A stretch of 64,000 nt of DNA from Nemertoderma westbladi (lineage: Eukaryota > Xenacoelomorpha > Nemertodermatida > Nemertodermatidae). A program made the translations under genes and the position numbers. Positions 56,801 through 64,000 of this stretch are shown piece by piece (the first letter of the stretch is position 1; each line of letters begins with the position of its first letter). The stretch is from NCBI GenBank assembly GCA_032718475.1, contig JAUCBJ010001059.1, positions 1-64,000 on the forward strand, read 5' to 3'. The notes under the pieces were generated by a model. It searched no databases and had not been told where the DNA came from. It was given only the letters and a program-made list of their open reading frames with translations.

Positions 56801-59800
56801 TACCACAAGCGTGACAGGTACTGGATCGATGCGGGCACTGACTCCGTTCGTGGGCTGAGTAACACTTTTGACAAGATTTTCGCCGTTCATAAGGTTGCTG
56901 GTTGGAGCGGGGGGCGGAGGGACTCCGTCTTTGTTTGTGGCGTGGGCCTCGGTACCGTGGGTTGGAGGTTGATCGACCGCGGTGCTGTTCTGAATCTGTT
57001 GCATGTTTCCAACCGGATGTAGAATTTCCAGGGCCAGAAACTTTCAATGTTTTGGAGACTGCACCAGTAGCATCGCGGCGTGATTGTTCCCGGGCTCAAC
57101 AAACCTTAAGAACATCGTCCAGGGTGGGGTCATCGTACTGTTCGAATATTTTCTCCCTGAGTTCGTCATCGTTGATGCCGGAAATAATTTGGGTCATAAG
57201 TTGCTGTTCCGAGCAATGGTTACAGGGTTCGGAATTACTCTGTAAGTCGGACAAGCGGACATAGTAGTCATCAAAGGATTCGCCCTGAGACTGTTTAGTG
57301 CGGGTAAACTCCACACGGCGGCACACAACGTTGGTTTTGCGACGATAATGAGCAAGGAGTTGGTCGAGAATTTCGTTGACCGTCATGGTGTCGGTGACGT
57401 GCATGATGACTCGCATCGCATCCTGAGTTTTACGGGAGATGCAGCCATAAAGGTGAACAACCTGGGCTGCGAGGTCGAGAGAGAGGATGTCGTTAACGTT
57501 ATAAAAGCGTTCGAACTGTTCTCGCCAGGTTTTGAACTGCGCTAGGGTATAGTCGTTTGTTAATGGTTCGGGTTTGTAAGAGGAATCCACGCGGCGGGAT
57601 GTCCTGTGGTCGCCAGCGGCAGCGGGCGCGGGGCCGTGGCCGGGGGCTATGGCAGCGCCGCGCGGGCCCTGGGTACCAGGAACCGGTACGGCTGGGCGTT
57701 GTTGATCCGTGAGGAACTGGAAGAAGGCGTTTTGCTGGTCGCGTGCAGCGGCCTGCTGTTCGCGGATGAAACCCATTAACACAGCGACGGAATCGCCTTC
57801 CACGGTTCGGTAAACTTCCTCCACGCCAGGGTTGGAGGTGATGTCGGACACATTATGTTCGCGGACAAATTTCATAATTATGCAACGCATAGAATCTGTG
57901 TTCGTCTTGGCGTCGACGCTGATGCTGAACTGTGTGGCCCACTCCCGGAGTTGATCCCGTGGCTGCGTGGGGCGTCAGCAACGTCAGCCAAAGATGGTAA
58001 ATCTTCCAAGTTGGATGCCATAACAGATACGGTGATACAGAAAATGTGTACCAGTGTACAGTTGAGTAAAGTACGGTATGGTATTGCAGTATTGAGAACG
58101 GTATTGCAAAGTTCAGAAGTTGGGGTGTATCGCTGAGGTAGCAGACTACACAAACTGCGCCATGCTATGTTGTGAGGTGAGCCGAAAGATAGAACAAGAG
58201 TTTATCTGAAGCATGTACACAACATAATAATCAATATAATACATATATAGATGTGATAGATAAGTCAGCAGTCAGGTGGGCGCCGACTGCATAGCAGATA
58301 TACCAGATACCGGTATGGTAGGTATCAGTATGCTATAAGAAGAACGGTACAGCAGTAAGGTATATGCAGTAAGGTAACCGACAGAACAGTATAACATACA
58401 TATATACTATATGGCTACGAGTAGGTCACGAGTATCTCTCATACTGTACGCGGTACAGTGTTACACAATGTACCGTACCAGATACGGAATGCATCCGGCT
58501 GTACGCGGTACAGTGTTACACAATGTACCGCACCAGATACGGAACGCATCCGGCTGTACTGTACGCGGTACAGTGTTACACAATGTACCGTACCAGATAC
58601 GGAATGCATCCGGCTGTACGCGGTACAGTGTTACACAATGTTCCGCACCAGATACGGAACGCATCCGGCTGTACGCGGTACAGTGTTACACAATGTACCG
58701 TACCAGATACGGAATGCATCCGGCTGTACGCGGTACAGTGTTACACAATGTGCCGCACCAGATACGGAATGCATCCGGCTGTACGCGGTACAGTGTTACA
58801 CAATGTACCGCACCAGATACGGAACGCATCCGGCTGTACTGTACGCGGTACAGTGTTACACAATGTACCGTACCAGATACGGAATGCATCCGGCTGTACG
58901 CGGTACAGTGTTACACAATGTACCGCACCAGATACGGAACGCATCCGGCTGTACGCGGTACAGTGTTACACAATGTACCGTACCAGATACGGAATGCATC
59001 CGGCTGTACGCGGTACAGTGTTACACAATGTACCGTACCAGATACGGAACGCATCCGGCTGTACGCGGTACAGTGTTACACAATGTACCGTACCAGATAC
59101 GGAATGCAACCGGCTGTACGCGGTACAGTGTTACACAATGTACCGCACCAGATACGGAACGCATCCGGCTGTACGCGGTACAGTGTTACACAATGTACCG
59201 TACCAGATACGGCATGCATCCGGCTGTACTGTACGCGGTACAGTGTTACACAATGTACCGTACCAGATACGGAATGCATCCGGCTGTACTGTACGCGGTA
59301 CAGTGTTACACAATGTACCGTACCAGATACGGAACGCATCCGGCTGTACGCGGTACAGTGTTACACAATGTACCGTACCAGATACGGAATGCATCCGGCT
59401 GTACGCGGTACAGTGTTACACAATGTACCGTACCAGATACGGAATGCATCCGGCTGTACGCGGTACAGTGTTACACAATGTACCGCAACAGATACGAAAT
59501 GCATCCGGCTGTACTGTACGCGGTACAGTGTTACACAATGTACCGTACCAGATACGGAATGCATCCGGCTGTACGCGGTACAGTGTTACACAATGTACCG
59601 CACCAGATACGGAACGCATCCGGCTGTACTGTACGCGGTACAGTGTTACACAATGTACCGTACCAGATACGGAATGCATCCGGCTGTACGCGGTACAGTG
59701 TTACACAATGTTCCGCACCAGATACGGAACGCATCCGGCTGTACGCGGTACAGTGTTACACAATGTACCGTACCAGATACGGAATGCATCCGGCTGTACG

Positions 59801-61870
59801 CGGTACAGTGTTACACAATGTGCCGCACCAGATACGGAATGCATCCGGCTGTACGCGGTACAGTGTTACACAATGTACCGCACCAGATACGGAACGCATC
59901 CGGCTGTACTGTACGCGGTACAGTGTTACACAATGTACCGTACCAGATACGGAATGCATCCGGCTGTACGCGGTACAGTGTTACACAATGTACCGCACCA
60001 GATACGGAATGCATCCGGCTGTACTGTACGCGGTACAGTGTTACACAATGTACCGCAACAGATACGAAATGCATCCGGCTGTACTGTACGCGGTACAGTG
60101 TTACACAATGTACCGTACCAGATACGGAATGCATCCGGCTGTACGCGGTACAGTGTTACACAATGTTCCGCACCAGATACGGAACGCATCCGGCTGTACG
60201 CGGTACAGTGTTACACAATGTACCGTACCAGATACGGAATGCATCCGGCTGTACGCGGTACAGTGTTACACAATGTGCCGCACCAGATACGGAATGCATC
60301 CGGCTGTACGCGGTACAGTGTTACACAATGTACCGCACCAGATACGGAACGCATCCGGCTGTACTGTACGCGGTACAGTGTTACACAATGTACCGTACCA
60401 GATACGGAATGCATCCGGCTGTACGCGGTACAGTGTTACACAATGTACCGTACCAGATACGGAATGCAACCGGCTGTACGCGGTACAGTGTTACACAATG
60501 TACCGCAACAGATACGGAATGCATCCGGCTGTACGCGGTACAGTGTTACACAATGTACCGCACCAGATACGGAATGCATCCGGCTGTACGCGGTACAGTG
60601 TTACACAATGTGCCGCACCAGATACGGAACGCATCCGGCTGTACGCGGTACAGTGTTACACAATGTACCGCACCAGATACGGAACGCATCCGGCTGTACT
60701 GTACGCGGTACAGTGTTACACAATGTACCGCAACAGATACGGAATGCATCCGGCTGTACGCGGTACAGTGTTACACAATGTACCGCACCAGATACGGAAT
60801 GCATCCGGCTGTACGCGGTACAGTGTTACACAATGTACCGCACCAGATACGGAACGCATCCGGCTGTACTGTACGCGGTACAGTGTTACACAATGTACCG
60901 CAACAGATACGGAATGCATCCGGCTGTACGCGGTACAGTGTTACACAATGTACCGCACCAGATACGGAATGCATCCGGCTGTACGCGGTACAGTGTTACA
61001 CAATGTACCGCACCAGATACGGAATGCATCCGGCTGTACGCGGTACAGTGTTACACAATGTACCGTACCAGATACGGAATGCATCCGGCTGTACGCGGTA
61101 CAGTGTTACACAATGTACCGCACCAGATACGGAACGCATCCGGCTGTACTGTACGCGGTACAGTGTTACACAATGTACCGCACCAGATACGGAACGCATC
61201 CGGCTGTACTGTACGCGGTACAGTGTTACACAATGTACCGTACCAGATACGGAATGCATCCGGCTGTACGCGGTACAGTGTTACACAATGTACCGTACCA
61301 GATACGGAATGCATCCGGCTGTACGCGGTACAGTGTTACACAATGTACAGTACCAGATAAGGAATGCATCCGGCTGTACGCGGTACAGTGTTACACAATG
61401 TACCGTACCAGATACGGAATGCATCCGGCTGTACGCGGTACAGTGTTACACAATGTGCCGCACCAGATACGGAATGCATCCGGCTGTACGCGGTACAGTG
61501 TTACACAATGTACCGCACCAGATATCTTACTAACCTCCATCGGGTGACAGGGGATGAGGTGGTGACGTAGATATTGTTGTAGACGTAGACGACGGTGTTG
61601 ATGAAGCCTTAGATGATGGTTGGACGGAGGCCGATAGATAGTCAACCTGACGGGGGATCGATTGGGGCCAAGCCGACGATGGGGACAGACGGAGAACACC
61701 TGACGTATCGGTATCCATGGTTACAGAATGCGGCAATGTAGGGGAGCCAGATGATGGGGTAACCAATGGGTGGAGGTCCTCATTATGTGACGTCACAACG
61801 CTACCAGGTGACGTCACTGCGTGGCCAGACTTGACTGAGTGGAATTTCTCGATGAATTTCCGATTGCGAT
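40893..61870 (-). CDS. NPAT: NPAT-like histone gene transcription coactivator, 5' end off the window
   Basis: Four exons join in phase to 1521 residues plus a split first codon. NPAT sits at histone locus bodies and, when phosphorylated by cyclin E/CDK2, drives replication-dependent histone gene transcription. Evidence: the segment QIIEELISNEGFSSRLAFNI resembles the conserved NPAT block before the DPAF motif. NPSLDELLSMP and ATDPALDQLLDMI match human SIDEFLGLP and SDPAFQALFDLF. The C-terminus DSEIDSFLDSIDYS matches human VDKFLLSLHYDE. As in vertebrates most of the protein is one huge exon. The N-terminal LisH domain is not visible and should lie beyond 64000. The gene has a 13.6-kb intron made of satellite plus a gypsy element. 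Confidence 0.85.
46079..46118. repeat. Perfect 40-bp palindrome
   Basis: All 20 base pairs match round a CCATGG centre with no loop (left half 46079-46098, right half 46099-46118). It could extrude as a cruciform. It lies in an NPAT-like intron. Confidence 0.95.
46375..47030 (+). pseudogene. LINE C-terminal remnant
   Basis: Broken plus-strand frames read KAYSAIGCLNNLPLI, FKAKIAPIILYAITEIS and LKDIDRVKSMYCKRMLSLHK, and end in a cysteine/histidine motif CRYCNHSSKDRYHVLVC typical of the 3' end of several LINE clades. Stops and frame changes show it is dead. Confidence 0.7.
47519..47689 (-). CDS. NPAT: NPAT-like exon
   Basis: Acceptor TTTTTAG|CAA; 57 codons from QIIEELISNEGFSS to SDDEGSLTIL; donor TTG|GTTAGT, phase 0. 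It matches the conserved block before the DPAF motif of NPAT. Confidence 0.8.
47834..47973 (-). CDS. NPAT: NPAT-like exon
   Basis: Acceptor TTATCAG|TTG; encodes VDKIPNPVAKARIKMRTPRK, a basic stretch, to SDGDAIT; donor ACA|GTAAGT, phase 0. The open frame continues past the donor to 47738 and a stop, so intron retention would truncate the protein. Confidence 0.75.
47974..48295 (-). other. Acceptor-side end of the large NPAT-like intron
   Basis: About 320 bp of AT-rich unique DNA between the satellite array and the next exon; it should hold the branch point. Confidence 0.5.
48296..53067 (+). repeat. 55-bp satellite array, left block
   Basis: About 86 head-to-tail copies of a 55-bp unit with the core CGGTACAGTGTTACACAATG, plus 60-bp variants with an extra TGTAC. 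Frequent single-base variants (GTACCGT/GTACCGC, AACGC/AATGC, CATCCGG/CAACCGG) mark sub-types. The unit has no stop codon in any plus frame and its length is not a multiple of three, so all three plus frames stay open for about 4.8 kb. Each unit contains GGTACA...TGTACC and GTGTTACAC inverted words. The last five bases (TACTG) are the left target duplication of the gypsy insertion. Confidence 0.96.
53063..53067. other. Target site duplication TACTG (left)
   Basis: The same five bases are at 58442-58446 right of the gypsy element; an uninterrupted satellite unit has the word once, in GGCTGTACTGTACGCGG. Confidence 0.9.
53068..53346 (-). mobile_element. 3' LTR of the gypsy element
   Basis: 279 bp, plus-strand ends TGCTATG and ATCTCTCA. 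It looks identical to the LTR at 58163-58441. Confidence 0.93.
53347..53411 (-). promoter_or_regulatory. Polypurine tract, present twice
   Basis: On the minus strand CTGAAAGGGGGAGA lies directly against the 3' LTR (53347-53360). A near copy, CTGAAAGGGGGAGG, lies about 50 bp upstream at 53397-53411 and is inside the last codons of Pol. The LTR-adjacent one should prime plus-strand DNA synthesis. Confidence 0.7.
53385..57047 (-). CDS. Gypsy Pol polyprotein
   Basis: 1220 residues from the ATG at 57047, although translation more likely enters from Gag. Order: a cysteine-rich part with CHACGIQGHIAPVC zinc knuckle; aspartic protease (VVDTGADDT); reverse transcriptase with catalytic IVDDIIVY; RNase H (RTDAS, CELELLAVVWA, VDHKPL); integrase zinc finger (HASHQG...CDSCQ); integrase core with the D, D, E residues in ADRHTGW, TDGGPQF and HAESAV; and a basic C-terminal tail. 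All catalytic residues look intact. It resembles the element at the left edge but is clearly a different lineage. Confidence 0.95.
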   Translation of the reverse strand: MKVSGPGNSTSGWKHATDSEQHRGRSTSNPRYRGPRHKQRRSPSAPRSNQQPYERRKSCQKCYSAHERSQCPHRSSTCHACGIQGHIAPVCGKKQSATSTSTTPKPVPRSHPNKASHNSYIATDLEDGNINNNNAFIYAVSSKPPRIRVSVSCHDATFFINSSVVDTGADDTIISNSIVETHGLTQYINPNDVIPLLAANKTQMECLGSISINIIYYERCIPTVAYITSDFDGFLMSYIVCKQHGLLAPEFPIPGYITAQRGNLLTVSTPPPITDDTPIKTIENTHQQLVCEFNDVFAGSSPNVELPTMSGDPMHIYMKKGYEAYAVHAARPIPFAYREEIKENLNQMELKGVISKVDYPTEFVSPLVVTTKKNGKLRMCVDHTRLNIHIHRPVHPFPSPRDVVFSIPHGMRYFSKFDATHGYWQIPLDEDSQPLTTFLTPYGRYMYLRAPMGLSCSGDEYCRRGDAALEGLTNSRKIVDDIIVYTTTFDEHVTIVSELLTRCRNASITLNPDKIVFAQPSVEFAGYIVGHTGVEADPSRVSAISEFPIPTNIRELRSFFGLVNQLGEFSNEIAAVAAPLRPLLQTRNSFLWLDVHTAAFNAVKAALVSPPVLQPFNPVLPTVLRTDASRLQGLGYVLLQNHNADLNSPPSWRLIQCGSRFTTNTESRYAMCELELLAVVWAASKCKLYLQGLTHFDIEVDHKPLIPILNRFTLDLIENPRLQRLREKLAPYTFTAKWVPGKDNHSADALSRAPTSDPQPSDEVLFQDDHHTAVIQRVSAIDDESVADGHPSHDPALDIIINAAKTDIPYQHLYHYLANGKDTDDIPKQSVHQYKSILPELSIDGDLILYGARIIIPSSIRREILKRLHASHQGIVRTKRRARQAFYWPGMNSDIKNTVESCDSCQLYQRSQPHEDLISTPLPNRPFEQCSADLYSYAYQYYLVYADRHTGWPIVEAYRTCPSTRHLIDSFTQYFRDYGAPVELSTDGGPQFTSEEFRNFLHDWSVTHRISSPEYPQSNGHAESAVHAMKALVKKCQTANKHLDQRAFAEAILEWRNTPSATGLSPAQLLYGRSMRSRVPVHPASFATKPTTDSVIRAGILKQDMADRYNLSAHPLPPLTLGETVRLQSQRTRLWDRTGTIVGKLGFRRFEILLSNGRKLIRNRRYLRRFVGARNSPSTPSNPDTPRGSPPKRNITFDDEVRSKIIPRRSPRLKGGGERY
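57096..57890 (-). CDS. Gypsy Gag, ended by an in-frame TGA
   Basis: 264 residues from ATG 57890, with a capsid-like region (YTLAQFKTWREQFERFYNV, DDYYVRLSDL). It is in the same frame as Pol and is separated from it only by TGA at 57096-57098, after which the frame stays open into Pol. This could be programmed stop readthrough, or a CGA to TGA nonsense mutation, since related Gag proteins often have arginine at this spot. The true N-terminus is unclear: a better-looking ATG at 58021 (MASNLEDLPSLADV) is in another frame. Confidence 0.85.
   Translation of the reverse strand: MRCIIMKFVREHNVSDITSNPGVEEVYRTVEGDSVAVLMGFIREQQAAARDQQNAFFQFLTDQQRPAVPVPGTQGPRGAAIAPGHGPAPAAAGDHRTSRRVDSSYKPEPLTNDYTLAQFKTWREQFERFYNVNDILSLDLAAQVVHLYGCISRKTQDAMRVIMHVTDTMTVNEILDQLLAHYRRKTNVVCRRVEFTRTKQSQGESFDDYYVRLSDLQSNSEPCNHCSEQQLMTQIISGINDDELREKIFEQYDDPTLDDVLKVC
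58154..58162 (-). promoter_or_regulatory. Primer binding site of the gypsy element
   Basis: Minus strand TGGCGCAGT directly next to the 5' LTR, the same word as at 3820-3828. Confidence 0.8.
58163..58441 (-). mobile_element. 5' LTR of the gypsy element
   Basis: 279 bp, same sequence as the 3' LTR. It should carry the promoter; I could not place a TATA box with confidence. Confidence 0.93.
58442..61523 (+). repeat. 55-bp satellite array, right block
   Basis: About 56 more units of the same satellite, continuous with the left block before the gypsy insertion. A higher-order repeat of about 1070 bp is visible: unit variants at 58451, 58641 and 58751 recur at 59521, 59711 and 59821. The same order also appears in the left block from about 50992 on. 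The array stops 10 bp before the NPAT-like donor at 61535/61534. Confidence 0.95.
61535..61870 (-). CDS. NPAT: NPAT-like exon, upstream of the satellite intron
   Basis: Acceptor AACAATAG|ATC; frame RNRKFIEKFHSVKSGH, then Ser/Thr/Pro-rich sequence to PHPLSPDG; donor GGAG|GTTAGT, phase 1, matching the exon at 47973 on the far side of the 13.6-kb intron. Two TGACGTCA words lie within it. Its link to NPAT rests on phase, strand and neighbours, as this part of the protein is poorly conserved. Confidence 0.65.
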
Positions 61871-62049
61871 CTATTGTTATTAAATATAATAAAAATTATT
61901 GGTAATAAGTAATATCAGCACAAAAATACTGTAAAATATCAATAGAATATATTTGGGTAACGGGTCATAGCCAAATGCTAATGTAAACAAATATATTAAT
62001 AAGCTACAAAATTTAATACTTAATATTAAGGTTAGCAGCAAGTCTGATT
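61871..62049 (-). other. Acceptor-side end of the next NPAT-like intron
   Basis: About 180 bp of AT-rich DNA between the 41-bp array and the exon acceptor. Confidence 0.45.
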
Positions 62050-64000
62050 GATGACGTCACTAACTTGCTTGTAACTGAGCTATAATGTTGGATGACGTCA
62101 CTAACTTGCTTGTAACTGAGCTATAATGTTGGATGACGTCACTAACTTGCTTGTAACTGAGCTATAATTTTGGATGACGTCACTAACTTGCTTGTAACTG
62201 AGCTAAAATGTTGGATGACGTCACTAACTTGCTTGTAACTGAGCTATAATGTTGGATGACGTCACTAACTTGCTTGTAACTGAGCTATAATGTTGGATGA
62301 CGTCACTAACTTGCTTGTAACTGAGCTATAATGTTGGATGACGTCACTAACTTGCTTGTAACTGAGCTATAATTTTGGATGACGTCACTAACTTGCTTGT
62401 AACTGAGCTAAAATGTTGGATGACGTCACTAACTTGCTTGTAACTGAGCTATAATGTTGGATGACGTCACTAACTTGCTTGTAACTGAGCTATAATGTTG
62501 GATGACGTCACTAACTTGTTTGTAACTGAGCTATAATGTTGGATGACGTCACTAACTTGCTTGTAACTGAGTTCTACTATTAGATGAAGTCAATAACTTG
62601 CTTGTAACTGAGATAAAATGTTGGATGACGTCACTAACTTGTTTGTAACTGAGCTATAATGTTGGATGACGTCACTAACTTGTTTGTAACTGAGCTCTAC
62701 TATTAGATGACGTCAATAACTTGCTTGTAACTGAGCTAATATGTTGGATGACGTCTCTAACTTGCTTGTAACTGAGCTAAAATGTTGGATGACGTCACTA
62801 ACTTGCTTGTAACTGAGCTATAATGTTGGATGACGTCACTAACTTGTTTGTAACTGAGCTATAATGTTTGATGACGTCACTAACTTGCTTGTAACTGAGC
62901 TATAATGTTGGATGACGTCACTAACTTGTTTGTAACTGAGCTATAATGGTGGATGACGTCACTAACTTGCTTGTAACTGAGCTATAATGTTGGATGACGT
63001 CACTAACTTGTTTGTAACTGAGCTATAATGTTGGATGACGTCACTAACTTGCTTGTAACTGAGCTCTACTATTAGATGACGTCAATAACTTGCTTGTAAC
63101 TGAGCTATAATGTTGGATGACGTCACTAACTTGTTTGTAACTGAGCTATAATGTTGGATGACGTCACTAACTTGCTTGTAACTGAGCTATAATGTTGGAT
63201 GACGTCACTAACTTGCTTGTAACTGAGCTATAATGTTGGATGACGTCACTAACTTGCTTGTAACTGAGATAAAATGTTGGATGACGTCACTAACTTGTTT
63301 GTAACTGAGCTATAATGTTGGATGACGTCACTAACTTGTTTGTAACTGAGCTCTACTATTAGATGACGTCAATAACTTGCTTGTAACTGAGCTAAAATGT
63401 TGGATGACGTCACTAACTTGCTTGTAACTGAGCTATAATGTTGGATGACGTCACTAACTTGTTTGTAACTGAGCTCTACTATTAGATGACGTCACTAACT
63501 TGTTTGTAACTGAGCTATAATGTTGGATGACGTCACTAACTTGCTTGTAACTGAGCTATAATGTTGGATGACGTCACTAACTTGTTTGTAACTGAGCTAT
63601 AATGTTGGATGACGTCACTAACTTGTTTGTAACTGAGCTATAATGTTGGATGACGTCACTAACTTGCTTGTAACTGAGCTATAATGTTGGATGACGTCAC
63701 TAACTTGCTTGTAACTGAGCTATAATGTTGGATGACGTCACTAACTTGCTTGTAACTGAGCTATAATGTTGGATGACGTCACTAACTTGTTTGTAACTGA
63801 GCTATAATGTTGGATGACCGTCACTAACTTGTTTGTAACTGAGCTATAATGTTGGATGACGTCACTAACTTGCTTGTAGCTGAGCTATAATGTTGGATGA
63901 CGTCACTAACTTCGTCAATAACTTGCTTGTAACTGAGCTAATATGTTGGATGACGTCACTAACTTGCTTGTAACTGAGCTAAAATGTTGGATGACGTCAC
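62050..64000 (+). repeat. 41-bp minisatellite with a CRE palindrome in each unit
   Basis: About 47 head-to-tail copies of a 41-bp unit containing GATGACGTCACTAACTTG and TTGTAACTGAGCTATAAT, running off the right edge. Almost every unit has a perfect TGACGTCA; rare exceptions include GATGAAGTCA (about 62583) and GATGACCGTCA (about 63816). A recurring variant has CTCTACTATTAGATG in place of CTATAATGTTGGATG. On the NPAT sense strand each standard unit contains GTTAGTGACG, that is the host's favoured donor word GTTAGT. Confidence 0.95.

Larger units (their letters stand above)
53068..58441 (-). mobile_element. Complete Ty3/gypsy LTR retrotransposon inserted in the satellite
   Basis: 5374 bp with 279-bp LTRs (TG...CA), a primer site, Gag and Pol frames, a polypurine tract and a 5-bp target duplication. 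By eye the two LTRs are identical, which points to a very recent insertion. Transcription would run right to left, the same way as the NPAT-like gene whose intron it occupies. There is no chromodomain or env-like gene. Confidence 0.95.

Noticed and set aside
48296-64000. CRISPR array
   Set aside because: Units are head-to-tail with no unique spacers, in a eukaryotic intron context.

Overview
This is eukaryotic DNA, almost certainly from an invertebrate animal. It has spliced genes with GT-AG introns, two Ty3/gypsy LTR retrotransposons, LINE fragments, foldback DNA transposons and several large minisatellites. The single-copy DNA is AT-rich with long G or C homopolymers; the coding exons are richer in GC. 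The host 5' splice sites often read GTTAGT. I cannot name the species. The proteins are clear homologues of vertebrate genes, which would fit a marine invertebrate such as a tunicate, but that is a guess.

Five host genes can be read. (1) A dynamin-1-like (Drp1/DNM1L) gene on the minus strand, 25147 to 9783, has twelve coding exons that join in frame to 675 residues. (2) An intronless RUN+FYVE (RUFY-type) gene lies on minus at 27878-29764. (3) An intronless WDR31-like WD40 gene lies on minus at 32435-33520. (4) A mitochondrial thioredoxin (TXN2-like) gene lies on plus, 36121-39912, with three exons. (5) An NPAT-like histone-gene coactivator lies on minus from 40893 past the right edge; four exons are visible, including a 1306-codon last exon.

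Mobile DNA: a gypsy gag-pol reading frame runs off the left edge (1-3645). A complete gypsy copy (53068-58441, identical 279-bp LTRs, 5-bp target duplication) sits inside a 55-bp satellite in an NPAT intron. LINE remnants lie at 5190-6655, 8833-9290, 21960-22545, 34190-35300 and 46375-47030. Four DNA elements have recognisable ends: 4841-7786, 19086-21389, 20182-21375 (nested in the previous one) and 36625-38189.

The most striking feature is a pattern of introns filled by tandem arrays that reach the 5' splice site. Drp1 intron 10 is almost wholly a 45-bp array whose unit contains both the last 14 codons of exon 10 and its splice donor, so each standard unit is 15 codons with an in-frame donor. 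An NPAT intron is filled by a 55-bp satellite starting 10 bp from its donor. The next NPAT intron is filled, as far as the window shows, by a 41-bp array. The 45-bp unit carries an AP-1 palindrome (TGASTCA) and the 41-bp unit a CRE palindrome (TGACGTCA).
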